NCBI RefSeq assembly: GCF_009601165.1
Contig: NZ_WIRE01000001.1
Coordinates: 372,001-436,000, forward strand
Reading direction: 5' to 3'
Length of the DNA stretch: 64,000 nt
Source: Alcanivorax sediminis
GTDB lineage: Bacteria; Pseudomonadota; Gammaproteobacteria; Pseudomonadales; Alcanivoracaceae
Both the position numbers and the translations under genes were made by a program. The number at the start of each line of letters is the position of its first letter. Position 1 is the first letter of the stretch. This document shows positions 16,668 to 25,873 of the stretch, one piece after another. The notes beneath the pieces are model-generated. The model was not told the origin of the DNA. It did not search any database and was given only the letters and a program-made list of their open reading frames with translations.

Positions 16668-18056
16668 ATGAACGCAAAAGTGGATAGCTTCACCGACTAC
16701 AAAGTCGCTGACATTTCCCTGGCCAACTATGGTCGTTCTGAAATTGATATCGCTGAAACTGAAATGCCGGCACTCATCGCCATCCGCGAAAAGTACCGCG
16801 CCGAGCAGCCGCTGAAAGGTGCCAAGATCATTGGCTGTATCCACATGACCATCCAGACCGCCGTGCTGATCGAAACCCTGCAGGCGCTGGGCGCCGAAGT
16901 ACGCTGGTCTTCCTGCAACATCTTCTCCACCCAGGATCACGCTGCCGCTGCTATTGCTGCTGCAGGCACCCCGGTATTTGCCTGGAAAGGTGAAACCGAA
17001 GAAGAGTACATGTGGTGTATCGAACAGACCTGCCGTGACGGCAACGGCGAACTGTGGGATGCCAACATGATTCTGGATGACGGCGGTGACCTGACCGGCT
17101 ACATCCATGAGACTTACCCGCAGATGCTGGACAACATCCACGGCATCACCGAAGAGACCACCACCGGCGTGCATCGTCTGTATGAAATGCTCAAGAAAGG
17201 CACTCTGAAAGTGCCGGCGGTGAACGTGAATGACTCTGTTACCAAGAGCAAGAACGACAACAAATACGGTTGTCGTCACTCCCTGAATGACGCCATCAAG
17301 CGCGGCACCGACCACCTGCTGTCGGGCAAGAAAGCGCTGGTCATCGGTTACGGTGATGTGGGCAAGGGCTCAGCCCAGTCTCTGCGTCAGGAAGGCATGA
17401 TCGTGAAAGTCACCGAGGCCGATCCCATCTGCGCCATGCAGGCCTGCATGGACGGCTATGAAGTGGTCAGCCAGTACAAGGACGGCATCAACGATGGCAC
17501 CGCTGCGTCCATCAACACCGACCTGCTTGGCAACACCGATCTGCTGGTGACCACCACCGGCAACTTCAACGTGTGTGACGCCAACATGCTCAAGGCGATC
17601 AAGAAAGGTGCCGTCATCTGTAACATCGGACACTTCGACAATGAAGTGGATACCGCCTTCATGCGCAAGACCTGGGAATGGGAAGAAGTGAAGCCGCAGG
17701 TCCACAAGGTATGGCGCAACAAGGCTGAAGGCGACTTCCTGCTGCTGTTGTCAGAAGGCCGCCTGGTGAACCTGGGCAATGCGACCGGCCACCCCAGCCG
17801 TATCATGGATGGCTCCTTCGCCAACCAGGTACTGGCTCAGATGTACCTGTTTGATCAGGCCTACGCCAGCCACTCTGACACCGTGAAAGAAAAGATGCTC
17901 AAGGTAGAAGTGTTGCCCAAGCATCTGGACGAAGAAGTGGCCCGCTACATGGTGGAAGGTTTCGGTGGCGTGATCACCAAGCTGACCCAGGAACAGGCGG
18001 ACTACATCGGCGTGGGTGTCGACGGACCGTTCAAGCCCGAGCAATACAAGTACTAA
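16668..18056 (+). CDS. ahcY: Adenosylhomocysteinase
   Basis: NAD-dependent hydrolase splitting SAH into adenosine and homocysteine, removing the product inhibitor of methyltransferases. 462 residues. NAD motif [11 protein letters not shown] (227-237); substrate residues in [18 protein letters not shown] (Lys194, Asp198), and the typical C-terminus [11 protein letters not shown]. An in-frame ATG at 16656 exists, but the one at 16668 is chosen because GGAGA lies 6 bases before it and overlaps the upstream ATG. Under the SAH riboswitch. Followed by metF after a palindromic repeat. Confidence 0.97.
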   Translation: MNAKVDSFTDYKVADISLANYGRSEIDIAETEMPALIAIREKYRAEQPLKGAKIIGCIHMTIQTAVLIETLQALGAEVRWSSCNIFSTQDHAAAAIAAAGTPVFAWKGETEEEYMWCIEQTCRDGNGELWDANMILDDGGDLTGYIHETYPQMLDNIHGITEETTTGVHRLYEMLKKGTLKVPAVNVNDSVTKSKNDNKYGCRHSLNDAIKRGTDHLLSGKKALVIGYGDVGKGSAQSLRQEGMIVKVTEADPICAMQACMDGYEVVSQYKDGINDGTAASINTDLLGNTDLLVTTTGNFNVCDANMLKAIKKGAVICNIGHFDNEVDTAFMRKTWEWEEVKPQVHKVWRNKAEGDFLLLLSEGRLVNLGNATGHPSRIMDGSFANQVLAQMYLFDQAYASHSDTVKEKMLKVEVLPKHLDEEVARYMVEGFGGVITKLTQEQADYIGVGVDGPFKPEQYKY

Positions 18057-18060
18057 GGGC

Positions 18061-18144
18061 GCAAGACGCCGGACGCTAGACGCCGGACGCTTTCAGGCTC
18101 GTTTGACGAGCCAGCGTCTGGCGTCAGGCATCAAGCGTCAAGCG
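18061..18144. repeat. Palindrome of GACGCCGGACGC words between ahcY and metF
   Basis: Left arm GACGCCGGACGCTAGACGCC (18065-18084), centre GGCTCG-TTTGA-CGAGCC hairpin, right arm GGCGTCAGGCATCAAGCGTC. It starts four bases after the ahcY stop. It would be transcribed in an ahcY-metF message. Confidence 0.75.
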
Positions 18145-18160
18145 CCTCGCGAAGCGAGGC
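18144..18160 (+). promoter_or_regulatory. Hairpin covering the metF Shine-Dalgarno
   Basis: GCCTCGC (18144-18150), loop GAA, GCGAGGC (18154-18160); the ATG of metF is at 18164. The only SD-like sequence, GAGG, lies in the 3' arm, so initiation on free mRNA would be hindered unless the hairpin is opened. Confidence 0.55.
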
Positions 18161-18163
18161 ATC

Positions 18164-18991
18164 ATGAAACGAATCAGTTTTGAATTTTTTCCTCCGAAAA
18201 CCGACGAGGGAAAAACCAAGCTGCTGGCGACACAGAAAAAACTGCTGGTGAAAAATCCGGAATTTTTTTCCTGCACCTTCGGCGCTGGCGGCTCCACCCG
18301 TGACAACACCCGAGACATGGTCAACAAGCTGCGCGAGCAGCATGGCGACACAGCACCTCACCTGAGCTGCATTGGTCAAAGCAAGGACGAAATCCTGGAA
18401 CTGGTCAACGGCTACAAGGAATCCGGTGTAACCCGTATTGTGGCACTGCGAGGCGATCTGCCTTCCGGCATGGGCTATGCCCAAAGCGAGATCAAGTATG
18501 CCGATCAGCTGGTTACCTTGATTCGCGAAGAAACCGGCGATCACTTCTCCCTGGAGGTCGCGGCGTATCCGGAAATGCACCCGGAGGCACGCAGCTTTGA
18601 AGATGACATCGCGCACTTCAAGCGCAAGATCGACGCCGGCGCCAACAGTGGGTTGACCCAGTATTTCTACAATGCGGATTCCTATGGTTACTACATGGAC
18701 GCACTGCAGAAACAAGGCTGCGATGCCCCCGTGTACCCCGGAATCATGCCCATCCTCAACGTGGCCAATCTGCTGCGCTTTTCCGGCAACTGCGGCGCGG
18801 ATGTGCCACGCTGGCTGCAAAGCAAGCTCAATGACATCAAGGATGACGACGCTGCCGTCAAAGCCTTTGGTGAAGAAGTCGTCACCCGTCTGTGCGAACG
18901 CCTGCTTGCCATGGGCGCACCGGGCCTGCATTTCTACACCATGAACCAGGCCGGTCCAAATCTGCGCATTCTGGATAATCTGGGGCTGTAA
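18164..18991 (+). CDS. metF: 5,10-Methylenetetrahydrofolate reductase
   Basis: Flavoprotein reducing 5,10-methylene-THF to 5-methyl-THF, the methyl donor for remaking methionine from homocysteine. 275 residues (family 275-300). Recognised by ISFEFFPPKTDEG at the N-terminus, CTFGAGGSTRDNT, RIVALRGDLP, GANSGLTQYFYNAD and the C-terminal LHFYTMNQAGPN. Follows ahcY, closing the methyl cycle SahR-metK-ahcY-metF. Confidence 0.96.
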   Translation: MKRISFEFFPPKTDEGKTKLLATQKKLLVKNPEFFSCTFGAGGSTRDNTRDMVNKLREQHGDTAPHLSCIGQSKDEILELVNGYKESGVTRIVALRGDLPSGMGYAQSEIKYADQLVTLIREETGDHFSLEVAAYPEMHPEARSFEDDIAHFKRKIDAGANSGLTQYFYNADSYGYYMDALQKQGCDAPVYPGIMPILNVANLLRFSGNCGADVPRWLQSKLNDIKDDDAAVKAFGEEVVTRLCERLLAMGAPGLHFYTMNQAGPNLRILDNLGL

Positions 18992-18994
18992 AGA

Positions 18995-19172
18995 GCAGCT
19001 GCAAGCCTCAAGCTACAAGCTGCAACGCGGGCAGGGTTTGTACCAAACGACACACTCCCTGCCCGCGACATCCAGTTGAAAGATTGAACGCCCGGGAACT
19101 TTTCCGGGTTTTCCTGTCGACGAGCTAGCTTGTAGCTTGTAGCTTGTAGCTTGTAGCTTGTAGCTTGTAGCT
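18995..19172. repeat. TAGCTTG element with nested terminator between metF and ybaK-like gene
   Basis: Left arm GCAAGCCTCAAGCTACAAGC (inverted words), then a stem-loop CGCGGGCAGGG / CCCTGCCCGCG (19026-19067), then a terminator (19090-19113), then six perfect tandem TAGCTTG heptamers plus a partial one (19126-19172). The same heptamer array recurs, eight copies long, at 28579-28639. Together they occupy most of the 18992-19333 gap, which has no gene. Confidence 0.85.
19090..19113 (+). terminator. Probable metF terminator inside the repeat
   Basis: CCCGGgaactttTCCGGG-like stem followed by TTTTCCT. Nearly the same sequence (CCCGGGAACTTTTTTGG) recurs beside the other heptamer array at 28541. Confidence 0.6.
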
Positions 19173-19333
19173 GATTATGATCTAACGATCTTTCCGTTAG
19201 CACATAAGCGTATTTCACCCCGGCTTCACACACCTTTACTCTGAAGTAACATTCATTGTACTGGCCTTGCGTCAGTTATCGTCTGTGCGCAAGGCAGCGT
19301 TATCCTGGTTTACCCCGCCGGGAGGAGGCAGTC

Positions 19334-19801
19334 ATGGCTACGCGCGTTCTGACAGAATATCTCGATAACAACGACATCTATTATCACTGCTACAACCACG
19401 CTCCTGCCGTTACCGCAGCCGAAGTGGCTCAGTCCAGTCACATTCCCGGAAGGCACATGGCCAAGACCGTGATCGTGAACGTGGATGGCTCCCTTGCCAT
19501 GGCAGTACTCCCTGCGGATCAGTACATGGATCCGGAGAAATTGCGCCTGGCACTTAATGCTGAACACGTAAGACTGGCCAGCGAAAAGGAGTTCAAGGAC
19601 CGTTTCCCGTTCTGCGAAACCGGCGGCGAGCCGCCCTTCGGTAACCTTTACGGCATGGAAGTCTATGTGGACGACACCCTCGTCAATCAGGACTGGATTG
19701 CTTTCAACGCCGGCTCCCATACCGAGGTCATCAAGATGGGGATGGGCGACTTCCTGCGCCTCAGCCAGGCCAGCACCTGCTCATTCGCCATGCTGCATTG
19801 A
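19334..19801 (+). CDS. YbaK/EbsC-family aminoacyl-tRNA deacylase
   Basis: 155 residues of the YbaK/ProX editing-domain family, which hydrolyse mischarged tRNAs such as Cys- or Ala-tRNA(Pro). The key lysine is in HMAKTVIV (Lys45), and the substrate loop GGEPPFG is present. The start at 19334 has an excellent GGGAGGAGG Shine-Dalgarno; the open frame upstream to 19256 is not used. Which tRNA it edits cannot be told. A strong terminator follows. Confidence 0.88.
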   Translation: MATRVLTEYLDNNDIYYHCYNHAPAVTAAEVAQSSHIPGRHMAKTVIVNVDGSLAMAVLPADQYMDPEKLRLALNAEHVRLASEKEFKDRFPFCETGGEPPFGNLYGMEVYVDDTLVNQDWIAFNAGSHTEVIKMGMGDFLRLSQASTCSFAMLH

Positions 19802-19823
19802 TATACCGCTCAACCCCTTCATT

Positions 19824-19849
19824 CCCGCCCTCCCGGGCGGGTTTTTTTT
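19824..19849 (+). terminator. rho-independent terminator of the YbaK-family gene
   Basis: CCCGCCC / GGGCGGG stem with a TCCC loop and eight T residues. Confidence 0.93.
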
Positions 19850-19947
19850 GCCCGCCTTCGTGCTAACGTCAAAGGCACGCTTGCTCTGTCATCGTTCTAT
19901 CGCAATGACGTGCTATGCTCATGCAAAACAGATACTGGAAAGAGTGA

Positions 19948-21396
19948 ATGACACGACGCACCAAGATTGTTGCCACCCTGGGCCCCGCCTCTACTTCCGA
20001 CAGCATGCTCGACGCCCTCATTACCGCCGGCGTTAACGTCTTTCGCCTCAATTTTTCCCACGGCAGTGCCGATGACCATCGCCGCACTGCCGACAAGATT
20101 CGTCATCTGTCTGAACAGCAGCAGAAGGCCGTGGCAATTCTGGCCGACCTGCAGGGGCCGAAGATTCGCATCGGAAAATTCCGCGACGGCCCCATTGAAT
20201 TGAAGAACGGACAGAGCTTCACCCTGGACACCGAACTGGATGATGACTCAGGTACCCAGGATATCGTTGGCATCAGCTATCCACCGCTGCCACAGGATTG
20301 CGAGCCCGGCGACGTATTACTGCTCAATGACGGCCTGCTGGAACTGCAAGTCGACCGCATCGAGGGCAGCAAGGTTATCTGTACCGTGCTGGTTGGCGGC
20401 ACCCTGTCCGATCACAAAGGCGTGAACCGTAAGGGTGGCGGCCTGAGTGCCAAGGCGCTCACCGAGAAAGATCTCAACGACATCATCACGGCTGCCGACA
20501 TGGCCGTGGATTTCCTCGCGCTGTCTTTCCCTCGCGATGCAGAGGATGTCAATGAAGCCCGCCGCCACTTCCATGCTGCCGGCGGCACCGGCGGGATTAT
20601 TGCCAAGATCGAGCGGGCTGAGGCCGTTGCCGACGACAATACCCTCGATGAAATCATCCTTGCTTCGGACGGCGTTATGGTCGCCCGTGGCGACCTGGCC
20701 GTGGAGATTGGTGATGCCGAACTGGTCGGCGTACAGAAGCACATCATCCGTCGCGCACGGGCTCTGAATCGCTTTGTCATCACCGCCACCCAGATGATGG
20801 AATCCATGATTCACAGCCCTCAGCCCACCCGGGCAGAGGTATCGGATGTGGCCAATGCCGTGCTCGACGGCACCGACGCGGTCATGCTGTCGGCAGAAAC
20901 CGCCGTGGGGGACTACCCGAAAGAAACGGTGCAGGCCATGGACCGAATTATCCTCGGCGCAGAACGCACCTGGCAGGAGCGTCGTACAGACCGCTCGCTC
21001 AATGAGCAGGCAGACAACATTGATGAGGTGATCGCCATGGCGGCCATGCAGGCGGCCAACCGTTTGAGCAATGTCTCCGCCATTATCGCCATGACGGAAA
21101 CGGGCAACACCCCGCGGCTGATGTCTCGCCTGCGCTCTGGCATGCCTATCTTCGCTTTCACCCCGACACCGGCAACCCAACGCCGGGTATCCATTCTTCG
21201 TGGCGTGCAAGCCATTGCCTTCGACAGTACTGCCATTCCCAGTGAATCAGTAAACCGTCAGGCCGTGGAAATGCTCGAGAAAATGGGACATGTCAAAACC
21301 GGTGACCGGGTACTGATCACCAAAGGCAATTATGCCGACGCCCATGGCGGCACCAACACCCTCAAAATTGTCGAAGTCGGGGGTAATGTTCAGTAG
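19948..21396 (+). CDS. pyk: Pyruvate kinase
   Basis: Converts phosphoenolpyruvate and ADP to pyruvate and ATP. 482 residues, the PykA-like length. Motifs: KIVATLGPAS at the N-terminus, VFRLNFSHG, LADLQGPKIRIG, the catalytic site IIAKIERAEAV, MVARGDLAVEIG, and ITATQMMESMI with the monovalent-cation region following. The B domain spans about 70-170. The start has GGAAAGAG before ATG at 19948. Standalone rather than in the epd-pgk block. Its terminator lies within the palindromic repeat downstream. Confidence 0.96.
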   Translation: MTRRTKIVATLGPASTSDSMLDALITAGVNVFRLNFSHGSADDHRRTADKIRHLSEQQQKAVAILADLQGPKIRIGKFRDGPIELKNGQSFTLDTELDDDSGTQDIVGISYPPLPQDCEPGDVLLLNDGLLELQVDRIEGSKVICTVLVGGTLSDHKGVNRKGGGLSAKALTEKDLNDIITAADMAVDFLALSFPRDAEDVNEARRHFHAAGGTGGIIAKIERAEAVADDNTLDEIILASDGVMVARGDLAVEIGDAELVGVQKHIIRRARALNRFVITATQMMESMIHSPQPTRAEVSDVANAVLDGTDAVMLSAETAVGDYPKETVQAMDRIILGAERTWQERRTDRSLNEQADNIDEVIAMAAMQAANRLSNVSAIIAMTETGNTPRLMSRLRSGMPIFAFTPTPATQRRVSILRGVQAIAFDSTAIPSESVNRQAVEMLEKMGHVKTGDRVLITKGNYADAHGGTNTLKIVEVGGNVQ

Positions 21397-21470
21397 GGGG
21401 ATAGTCTGCACTCATGGAGCCAGAACAGGACACGGGTGTAATTTTCTCGCCATCATCGCCGGCCCACCAG

Positions 21471-21562
21471 CCAGACGCCTGACGCCAGATGCCTGACGAA
21501 TAGTAAAACCTGCGAGCCTGCGGGTTTTCAGCGTTGGGCTTCAGGCATCTGGCCTCCAGCGT
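21471..21562. repeat. GACGCCTGACGCCAGATGCC palindrome enclosing the pyk terminator
   Basis: Left arm CCAGACGCCTGACGCCAGATG (from 21471), right arm CAGGCATCTGGCCTCCAGCG (21542-21561), near-complete reverse complements. The centre is the terminator at 21505-21528. A clear example of word arms wrapped round a terminator. Confidence 0.8.
21505..21528 (+). terminator. pyk terminator at the centre of a palindromic repeat
   Basis: AAAACCTGC / GCGGGTTTT stem with GAGCCT loop ending in four T. Confidence 0.6.
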
Positions 21563-21669
21563 AACAATCTTACACCATACCCATACGCAAAAAGACGTCA
21601 GTTTCGGGACGGCCGTTCTAGACTCAATCTCAATAAAAAACCCTTCTCTCGTTTACAGGGCCTATAACA

Positions 21670-22611
21670 ATGAGAATTGGTCTGGTAGTGGATTCGGGCT
21701 GTGACCTGCCCAAGGATTTTATTGATGCCAACAACATTCTTGTCATGCCGGTCCCCATCCGTATTGGCAAGGAGCTCTATGTTGATGACAGGGACCCTCA
21801 GCGCGCCAGGGAATTTTATTCTCGTCGTGAGGTCGACAAGAACCACGATGCGGAAACCGCTCCCCCCAGCGTAGAACAGATCCGCACACTGTTTCTCGAA
21901 AAAGCCGCCAGCACATTCGATTACGCCCTGGTGCAAACTGTTCCCAAAAGTCGTAGCCCGATTTTCGACAATGCCTCGGAGGCGGCACACAGCATTCTTT
22001 CTGATTACAAAAAATATCGTGAAGCCGCCGGGCTGGAAGGCCCTTTCCGTATCCGGGTCAGCGACAGCCAGACACTGTTTGCCGGACAGGGAGTACTGGC
22101 TGCCGAAACCATTCGGTTGATTAACAGCGGCATGAAAGTGGGCGATATCCGTCAGCGGATCAACGACCTGACACCCAAAACCACAGGCTATGCGGTGGTA
22201 CCCGATCTCTACTACGTGCACAAACGCGCCCGCAAGAAAGGAGATAAAAGTGTCGGCTTTGTGGGCGCTTTGATGGGGTCCGCACTGGATATCAAACCGA
22301 TTCTTTGTGCCCGACAAGATCAGACCTTCCCGGTTGCCAAGGTAAGGGGCTTCGAGCAGGCGGTGGAAAAAATGTTTCGTCATGCCTGCACCTGTATCGA
22401 GAAAGGGCTGCTGGCACCGATTGTGTGCGTCAGTTATGCCGGTGATACCGATGCTGTTTACCAGATGCAGGGATTTGAGGCGTTCAAGGCCTGCGCCGAG
22501 AAGCACAACATTCAACTCCTGATCAGCCACATGGGGCTCACCGGCGGAGTCAATATCGGACCGGGCGCCATCAGCGTCGGATTGATAACGGATCAGCAAA
22601 CACTGTCCTGA
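21670..22611 (+). CDS. DegV-family fatty-acid-binding protein
   Basis: 313 residues of the DegV fold, known for binding a single fatty acid, in Gram-positives presenting it to FakA kinase. Signs: MRIGLVVDSGCDLPKDFI at the N-terminus, the insertion HDAETAPPSVEQ carrying the TS/TAPPS loop, VSDSQTLFAGQGVL, and SVGFVGALMGSALDIKPIL, ending in the HMGLTGGVNIGPGAISVGL motif. The GCDLP and APPS elements are the usual lipid-contact sites. No fakA gene is in the window. In this host it could bind medium or long fatty acids; that is inference. Weak Shine-Dalgarno. Confidence 0.85.
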   Translation: MRIGLVVDSGCDLPKDFIDANNILVMPVPIRIGKELYVDDRDPQRAREFYSRREVDKNHDAETAPPSVEQIRTLFLEKAASTFDYALVQTVPKSRSPIFDNASEAAHSILSDYKKYREAAGLEGPFRIRVSDSQTLFAGQGVLAAETIRLINSGMKVGDIRQRINDLTPKTTGYAVVPDLYYVHKRARKKGDKSVGFVGALMGSALDIKPILCARQDQTFPVAKVRGFEQAVEKMFRHACTCIEKGLLAPIVCVSYAGDTDAVYQMQGFEAFKACAEKHNIQLLISHMGLTGGVNIGPGAISVGLITDQQTLS

Positions 22612-22871
22612 ATGTTCGGGCTTACCTTATTCCTTTTACACTCCAGCGATGTGTCTGTGTCGCAACGGATAGCCATCACCGCCCCAGCCGGGGCGGACAC
22701 CCCGGCACAGCACGCTCCTGGCCAAAGGGCAACCTGCCGGCCCTTTCTGGAGCGCCCTTCCAGTCCGGCTTTTCGGCAATTCCATCCTCCCGCAGGGCTG
22801 GCATAGTAACGCCCTTGTGCCCGTGCGAAGGGCCAGCCCCATCGCACCAGCCCCGATACAGAGGAGGAACC

Positions 22872-23090
22872 ATGTCTGATTCCATCAGCACCCTGAAAGC
22901 CAAAGGCTTGCCCGCCGACGCGCTGGCCTTTATCGAATCCCTGCCCGACGATCAGGGAAACCAGCTTGCCGAGGCGGTACTCGCCGCGCTCACCACCAAG
23001 GACAACCGCGTGGAAAAAGCCATGAACAATGCGCTGAACGTGGTACCCGGGCCGTTCCGCCGTCCGGTCAAGAAAATGCTGTTCGGTTAA
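22872..23090 (+). CDS. 72-residue protein of unknown function
   Basis: Starts MSDSISTLKAKGLPADALAF with an AGAGGAGGAA Shine-Dalgarno, which fixes the start at 22872. No signal peptide or membrane helix; two or three short helices and a basic C-terminus GPFRRPVKKMLFG. It is 27 bases before the 384-residue helical protein and probably co-transcribed. No family recognised. The 22612-22871 gap before it contains GC-rich inverted repeats but no gene. Confidence 0.65.
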   Translation: MSDSISTLKAKGLPADALAFIESLPDDQGNQLAEAVLAALTTKDNRVEKAMNNALNVVPGPFRRPVKKMLFG

Positions 23091-23117
23091 CACGCGACAC
23101 GCTACAGGACATCTCAC

Positions 23118-24272
23118 ATGCATATTGAAACGCAAGCCGAACTGCTCAAGCTGGGCCGACTGCTGGAAACCGAAGAGAACAGTCTGGACTTTCTCGACGG
23201 GCAGGACCTCGGCCAACTGGCCACCTTCCGCAACACCGTATCGGCCTTCTTCTATGCGCAGCACCAGGACAGCTATCAGCGTCTGGCAGGCATCAGCAAG
23301 CTGGTACCCACTGGCGCCAGCGCCAAGCTCGCCACTTCAGTTCTGGGCTCCGTACTGGCTGCCGGCATCGCCTCCGAGCTGCCCGCCGATCGCGCCATCA
23401 AGCTGGCCGACAAGTTGCCTGATGATTTTCTGGCGAAGCTGTGCATTCACCTGGAACCCTCCCAGTCCCGCGATCTGCTGGCGGCCATGCCGGACAAGAT
23501 TGTGGCACGGGTTGCCCAAACGCTGCTGGCTATGGGCGAGCACATCACCCTGGCCCGCTTTGTCGCCGTGATCAAGCCGACGGCTCTGGCAGCCATCACC
23601 GCCACGGTGAACAGCGGCGAAGCCATGGTGAAAATTGCCCTGTACCTGGAAGACAAGAGCAAGCTGAACACGCTGCTGGAATTGCTCAGTGTGGATCAAC
23701 AGCGCGCCACCGTGAAAGCCGCCACCGAACACGAGCTGTGGCCTGCGGTGCTGTCCCTGAACGGACACGTCAACACCTCACTGCGAGGTCAGCTTGGCAA
23801 CATGGTGGCCGACCAGGGAGAGTCTGTTCTCAGCCACCTGATTGAAGTGGCCAGCGAACAGCGTCTGTGGACCAATCTGCTGCAGGCAGTGAACGCCATG
23901 GACAATGCGCACCAACAAAACATTGTGAATCTGGAAGCACTGCGCCAACCCGCCGTTGTGGAAAGCCTGATCAGCACCGTGGCAGAAGAAAACAGCTGGG
24001 ACGAACTGCTCGACTTGCTGCCGCTGATGGACCAGGCCCACCTGTCCCCGGCGCTGGACGTACTCACAGGGTCGCAGGCAGCTTCATTGGCTCAGGCACT
24101 GGAAAACGCTCACGACAGCAAGTTGCTCGGATTGTTTGGCCACCTGCCGGACAGCGCGATTTCAGCCATGGCAGAGGCCATCAAGGGCAACGCCGCCAGC
24201 CAGTGGCAAGCGTTTGCCGGACGTAATGGTGACGCCCATGAAATCGAAGCATTGAAGGCGGCGATAGGCTGA
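23118..24272 (+). CDS. Helical-repeat protein of unknown function
   Basis: 384 residues, almost wholly alpha-helical, Leu/Ala-rich, with recurring LPxxxAxxLADxLP and AxxLxxL patterns (LADKLPDDFLAKLC, LAAMPDKIVARVAQTL). This resembles the helical repeats of MgtE intracellular domains, but no transmembrane part or CBS domain follows, so a stand-alone scaffold or adaptor is more likely. No signal peptide, so cytoplasmic. Follows the 72-residue gene directly (27 bases). Function unknown. Confidence 0.65.
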   Translation: MHIETQAELLKLGRLLETEENSLDFLDGQDLGQLATFRNTVSAFFYAQHQDSYQRLAGISKLVPTGASAKLATSVLGSVLAAGIASELPADRAIKLADKLPDDFLAKLCIHLEPSQSRDLLAAMPDKIVARVAQTLLAMGEHITLARFVAVIKPTALAAITATVNSGEAMVKIALYLEDKSKLNTLLELLSVDQQRATVKAATEHELWPAVLSLNGHVNTSLRGQLGNMVADQGESVLSHLIEVASEQRLWTNLLQAVNAMDNAHQQNIVNLEALRQPAVVESLISTVAEENSWDELLDLLPLMDQAHLSPALDVLTGSQAASLAQALENAHDSKLLGLFGHLPDSAISAMAEAIKGNAASQWQAFAGRNGDAHEIEALKAAIG

Positions 24273-24344
24273 ACTGTCAGGCATGTCCAGTAAGCCGAAC
24301 CCCCCTCTACCGCTCTGTTGGAGAGTGGTACAGGGAGTTTGGCT

Positions 24345-24450
24345 GATTTTCGAGTTTCGAAGAGCAAAACCCAACCACGTCAACCGGGAAGGGTTTATCC
24401 GCTTTTGATTTTCGCTCTTCGAAACTCGTACCTCGCGACTCTTGTCTCGT
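24345..24450. repeat. GAGTTTCGA palindrome, 24.3 kb
   Basis: Left arm GATTTTCGAGTTTCGAAGAG, right arm CTCTTCGAAACTCGTACCTC and CGCGACTCTTGTCTCG. The copy is asymmetric, with the right arm longer. Lies between two convergent genes. Confidence 0.75.
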
Positions 24451-24466
24451 TACTGTCTTCTATCCG

Positions 24467-24874
24467 TTAAACCTGTACCGGCCGCCCTTCTGGATACTGG
24501 GGGAGGTCGTCGTTGATTGGCCACCAGTTGCAGGCCGATGCAACGTAGAAGTGAAATGCCGGACGAGTCTTGAGCGGCTCATTGAGCAACCCCGCGCGAA
24601 TCCGTACAACACCGGGCAATGAGTCCAGGCAGCTATAGAGTGGCGACCCGCACTCACGGCAGAACACCCTCTTCTTTCCCGGCGAAGACTCAAACGATTT
24701 CAGCAATGCCTCCCCCTGAACCCAATGGAGCGCCTCCGTTTTCACCGGAATATTGGTCACCAGCGCCGTGCCCTGGGCCTTGCGACACTGCTGGCAATGA
24801 CACACCTGGATCGGTTCGAGCTCACCCGCGATTTCGAATGCAACGCCGCCGCAGAGACAACTTCCTGTATACAT
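24467..24874 (-). CDS. GFA-family (glutathione-dependent formaldehyde-activating-type) Zn protein
   Basis: 135 residues with the GFA/CENP-V zinc fold: GSCLCGG (Cys6, Cys8), CHCQQCRK (25-31) and VFCRECGSPLY. The family was named for an enzyme proposed to speed S-hydroxymethylglutathione formation, but many members have unknown roles. It lies near frmA and frmB, which makes a link to formaldehyde handling plausible. The start at 24874 is supported by AGGGAGAAAG. The same strand as, and 104 bases after, the LysR gene. Confidence 0.82.
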   Translation of the reverse strand: MYTGSCLCGGVAFEIAGELEPIQVCHCQQCRKAQGTALVTNIPVKTEALHWVQGEALLKSFESSPGKKRVFCRECGSPLYSCLDSLPGVVRIRAGLLNEPLKTRPAFHFYVASACNWWPINDDLPQYPEGRPVQV

Positions 24875-24978
24875 GCTTTCTCCCTGAAAGACATCATGAC
24901 CATGAGAGAACAGGATGGAGCTGCAAGCGCCTGCCTGCAAGCGAAACGCAGTAGCGAGAAGCGAGTAGCGCCACCCAA

Positions 24979-25851
24979 TCAGCGCGCCATATTGTCGACC
25001 AGGAAATCCACGAACTGACGCACCTTGGGAGACAGGTGGCGGTGGCGGGGATACACCACCCAGACGGCGGTATGGGTGCAGGCATAGCTATCCAGCACGG
25101 AGACAAGAGCCCCGTTATTCAGGTCTTCCTCCACGTAGTAATCCGGCAGCTGCACCAGGCCCAATCCCTTGCGGGCAGCATCCAGCAGTGCCATGCCGGA
25201 GTTTCCCTTCCAATTGCCCTGCACTTTCCAGTGCCGGTGCTGTCCATCCACATCAACCGGCCAGTTTTCAGCCGAGCCCAGCAGGCAGTTGTGCTGGCTC
25301 AGTTCACCCAGGGTATGCGGCCGGGCGTGCTGCTGGAAATACTCCGCCGACCCCACAATGTACTCCCGGCGCGCACACAGCTTGCGGGCGATCAATGATG
25401 AATCCGGCAAGGCGCCGGTGCGAATGGCCACATCAAAGCCTTCGTCAACGATATCCACTCGCCGGTTGGTAAAATCCAGCTGCACGGACAATTGCGGATG
25501 CTGGCCCATGAAGTCATTCACCAGCGGGGCAATGAACCGCTCGCCGAAGGTGGTGGCACAGGTCAGCCGCAACACCCCGGTGGGTTGCTGCTGGAAATCG
25601 CTGATGGCGGTGAGTGCCTCCTGAAAGCCATCAAACAACTGCCCACAGTGCTCGAAGTACACCTGCCCGGCATCGGTGAGGGTGAGGCGTCGGGTGGTGC
25701 GGTAGAGCAGCTGGGTGCCCAGCTGGGTTTCCAGCCGCGCCACCAGCCGGCTGACATGGGAGCTGGACACCCCCAGGTGACGGGCAGCATCCGCGAAGGA
25801 ACCTCGGCGCACCACTTCCACGAAGGCTTCGATCCGGTCCCAATGCTGCAT
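24979..25851 (-). CDS. LysR-family regulator divergent from frmA
   Basis: 290 residues. Helix-turn-helix at about 15-40 (FADAARHLGVSSSHVSRLVARLE) and an effector-binding domain from about 90 (LRLTCATTFGERFIAPLV). Subgroup with FTNRRVDIVDEGFDVAIRTG, typical of LysR proteins of the CrgA/DsdC-like branch. Divergently transcribed from frmA with a perfect palindrome between them, so it probably controls frmA and itself, perhaps in response to an aldehyde or glutathione adduct. The inducer is not known. Confidence 0.9.
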   Translation of the reverse strand: MQHWDRIEAFVEVVRRGSFADAARHLGVSSSHVSRLVARLETQLGTQLLYRTTRRLTLTDAGQVYFEHCGQLFDGFQEALTAISDFQQQPTGVLRLTCATTFGERFIAPLVNDFMGQHPQLSVQLDFTNRRVDIVDEGFDVAIRTGALPDSSLIARKLCARREYIVGSAEYFQQHARPHTLGELSQHNCLLGSAENWPVDVDGQHRHWKVQGNWKGNSGMALLDAARKGLGLVQLPDYYVEEDLNNGALVSVLDSYACTHTAVWVVYPRHRHLSPKVRQFVDFLVDNMAR

Positions 25852-25873
25852 TTCGGCTCCTGTTCCACTCTGT

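Noticed and set aside
19126..19172. Possible CRISPR array
   Set aside because: The heptamers are contiguous with no spacers; a simple tandem array.
22680..22695. GC hairpin CGCCCC/GGGGCG after the DegV gene as a terminator
   Set aside because: No T-run after either side; kept only as a possible structure.
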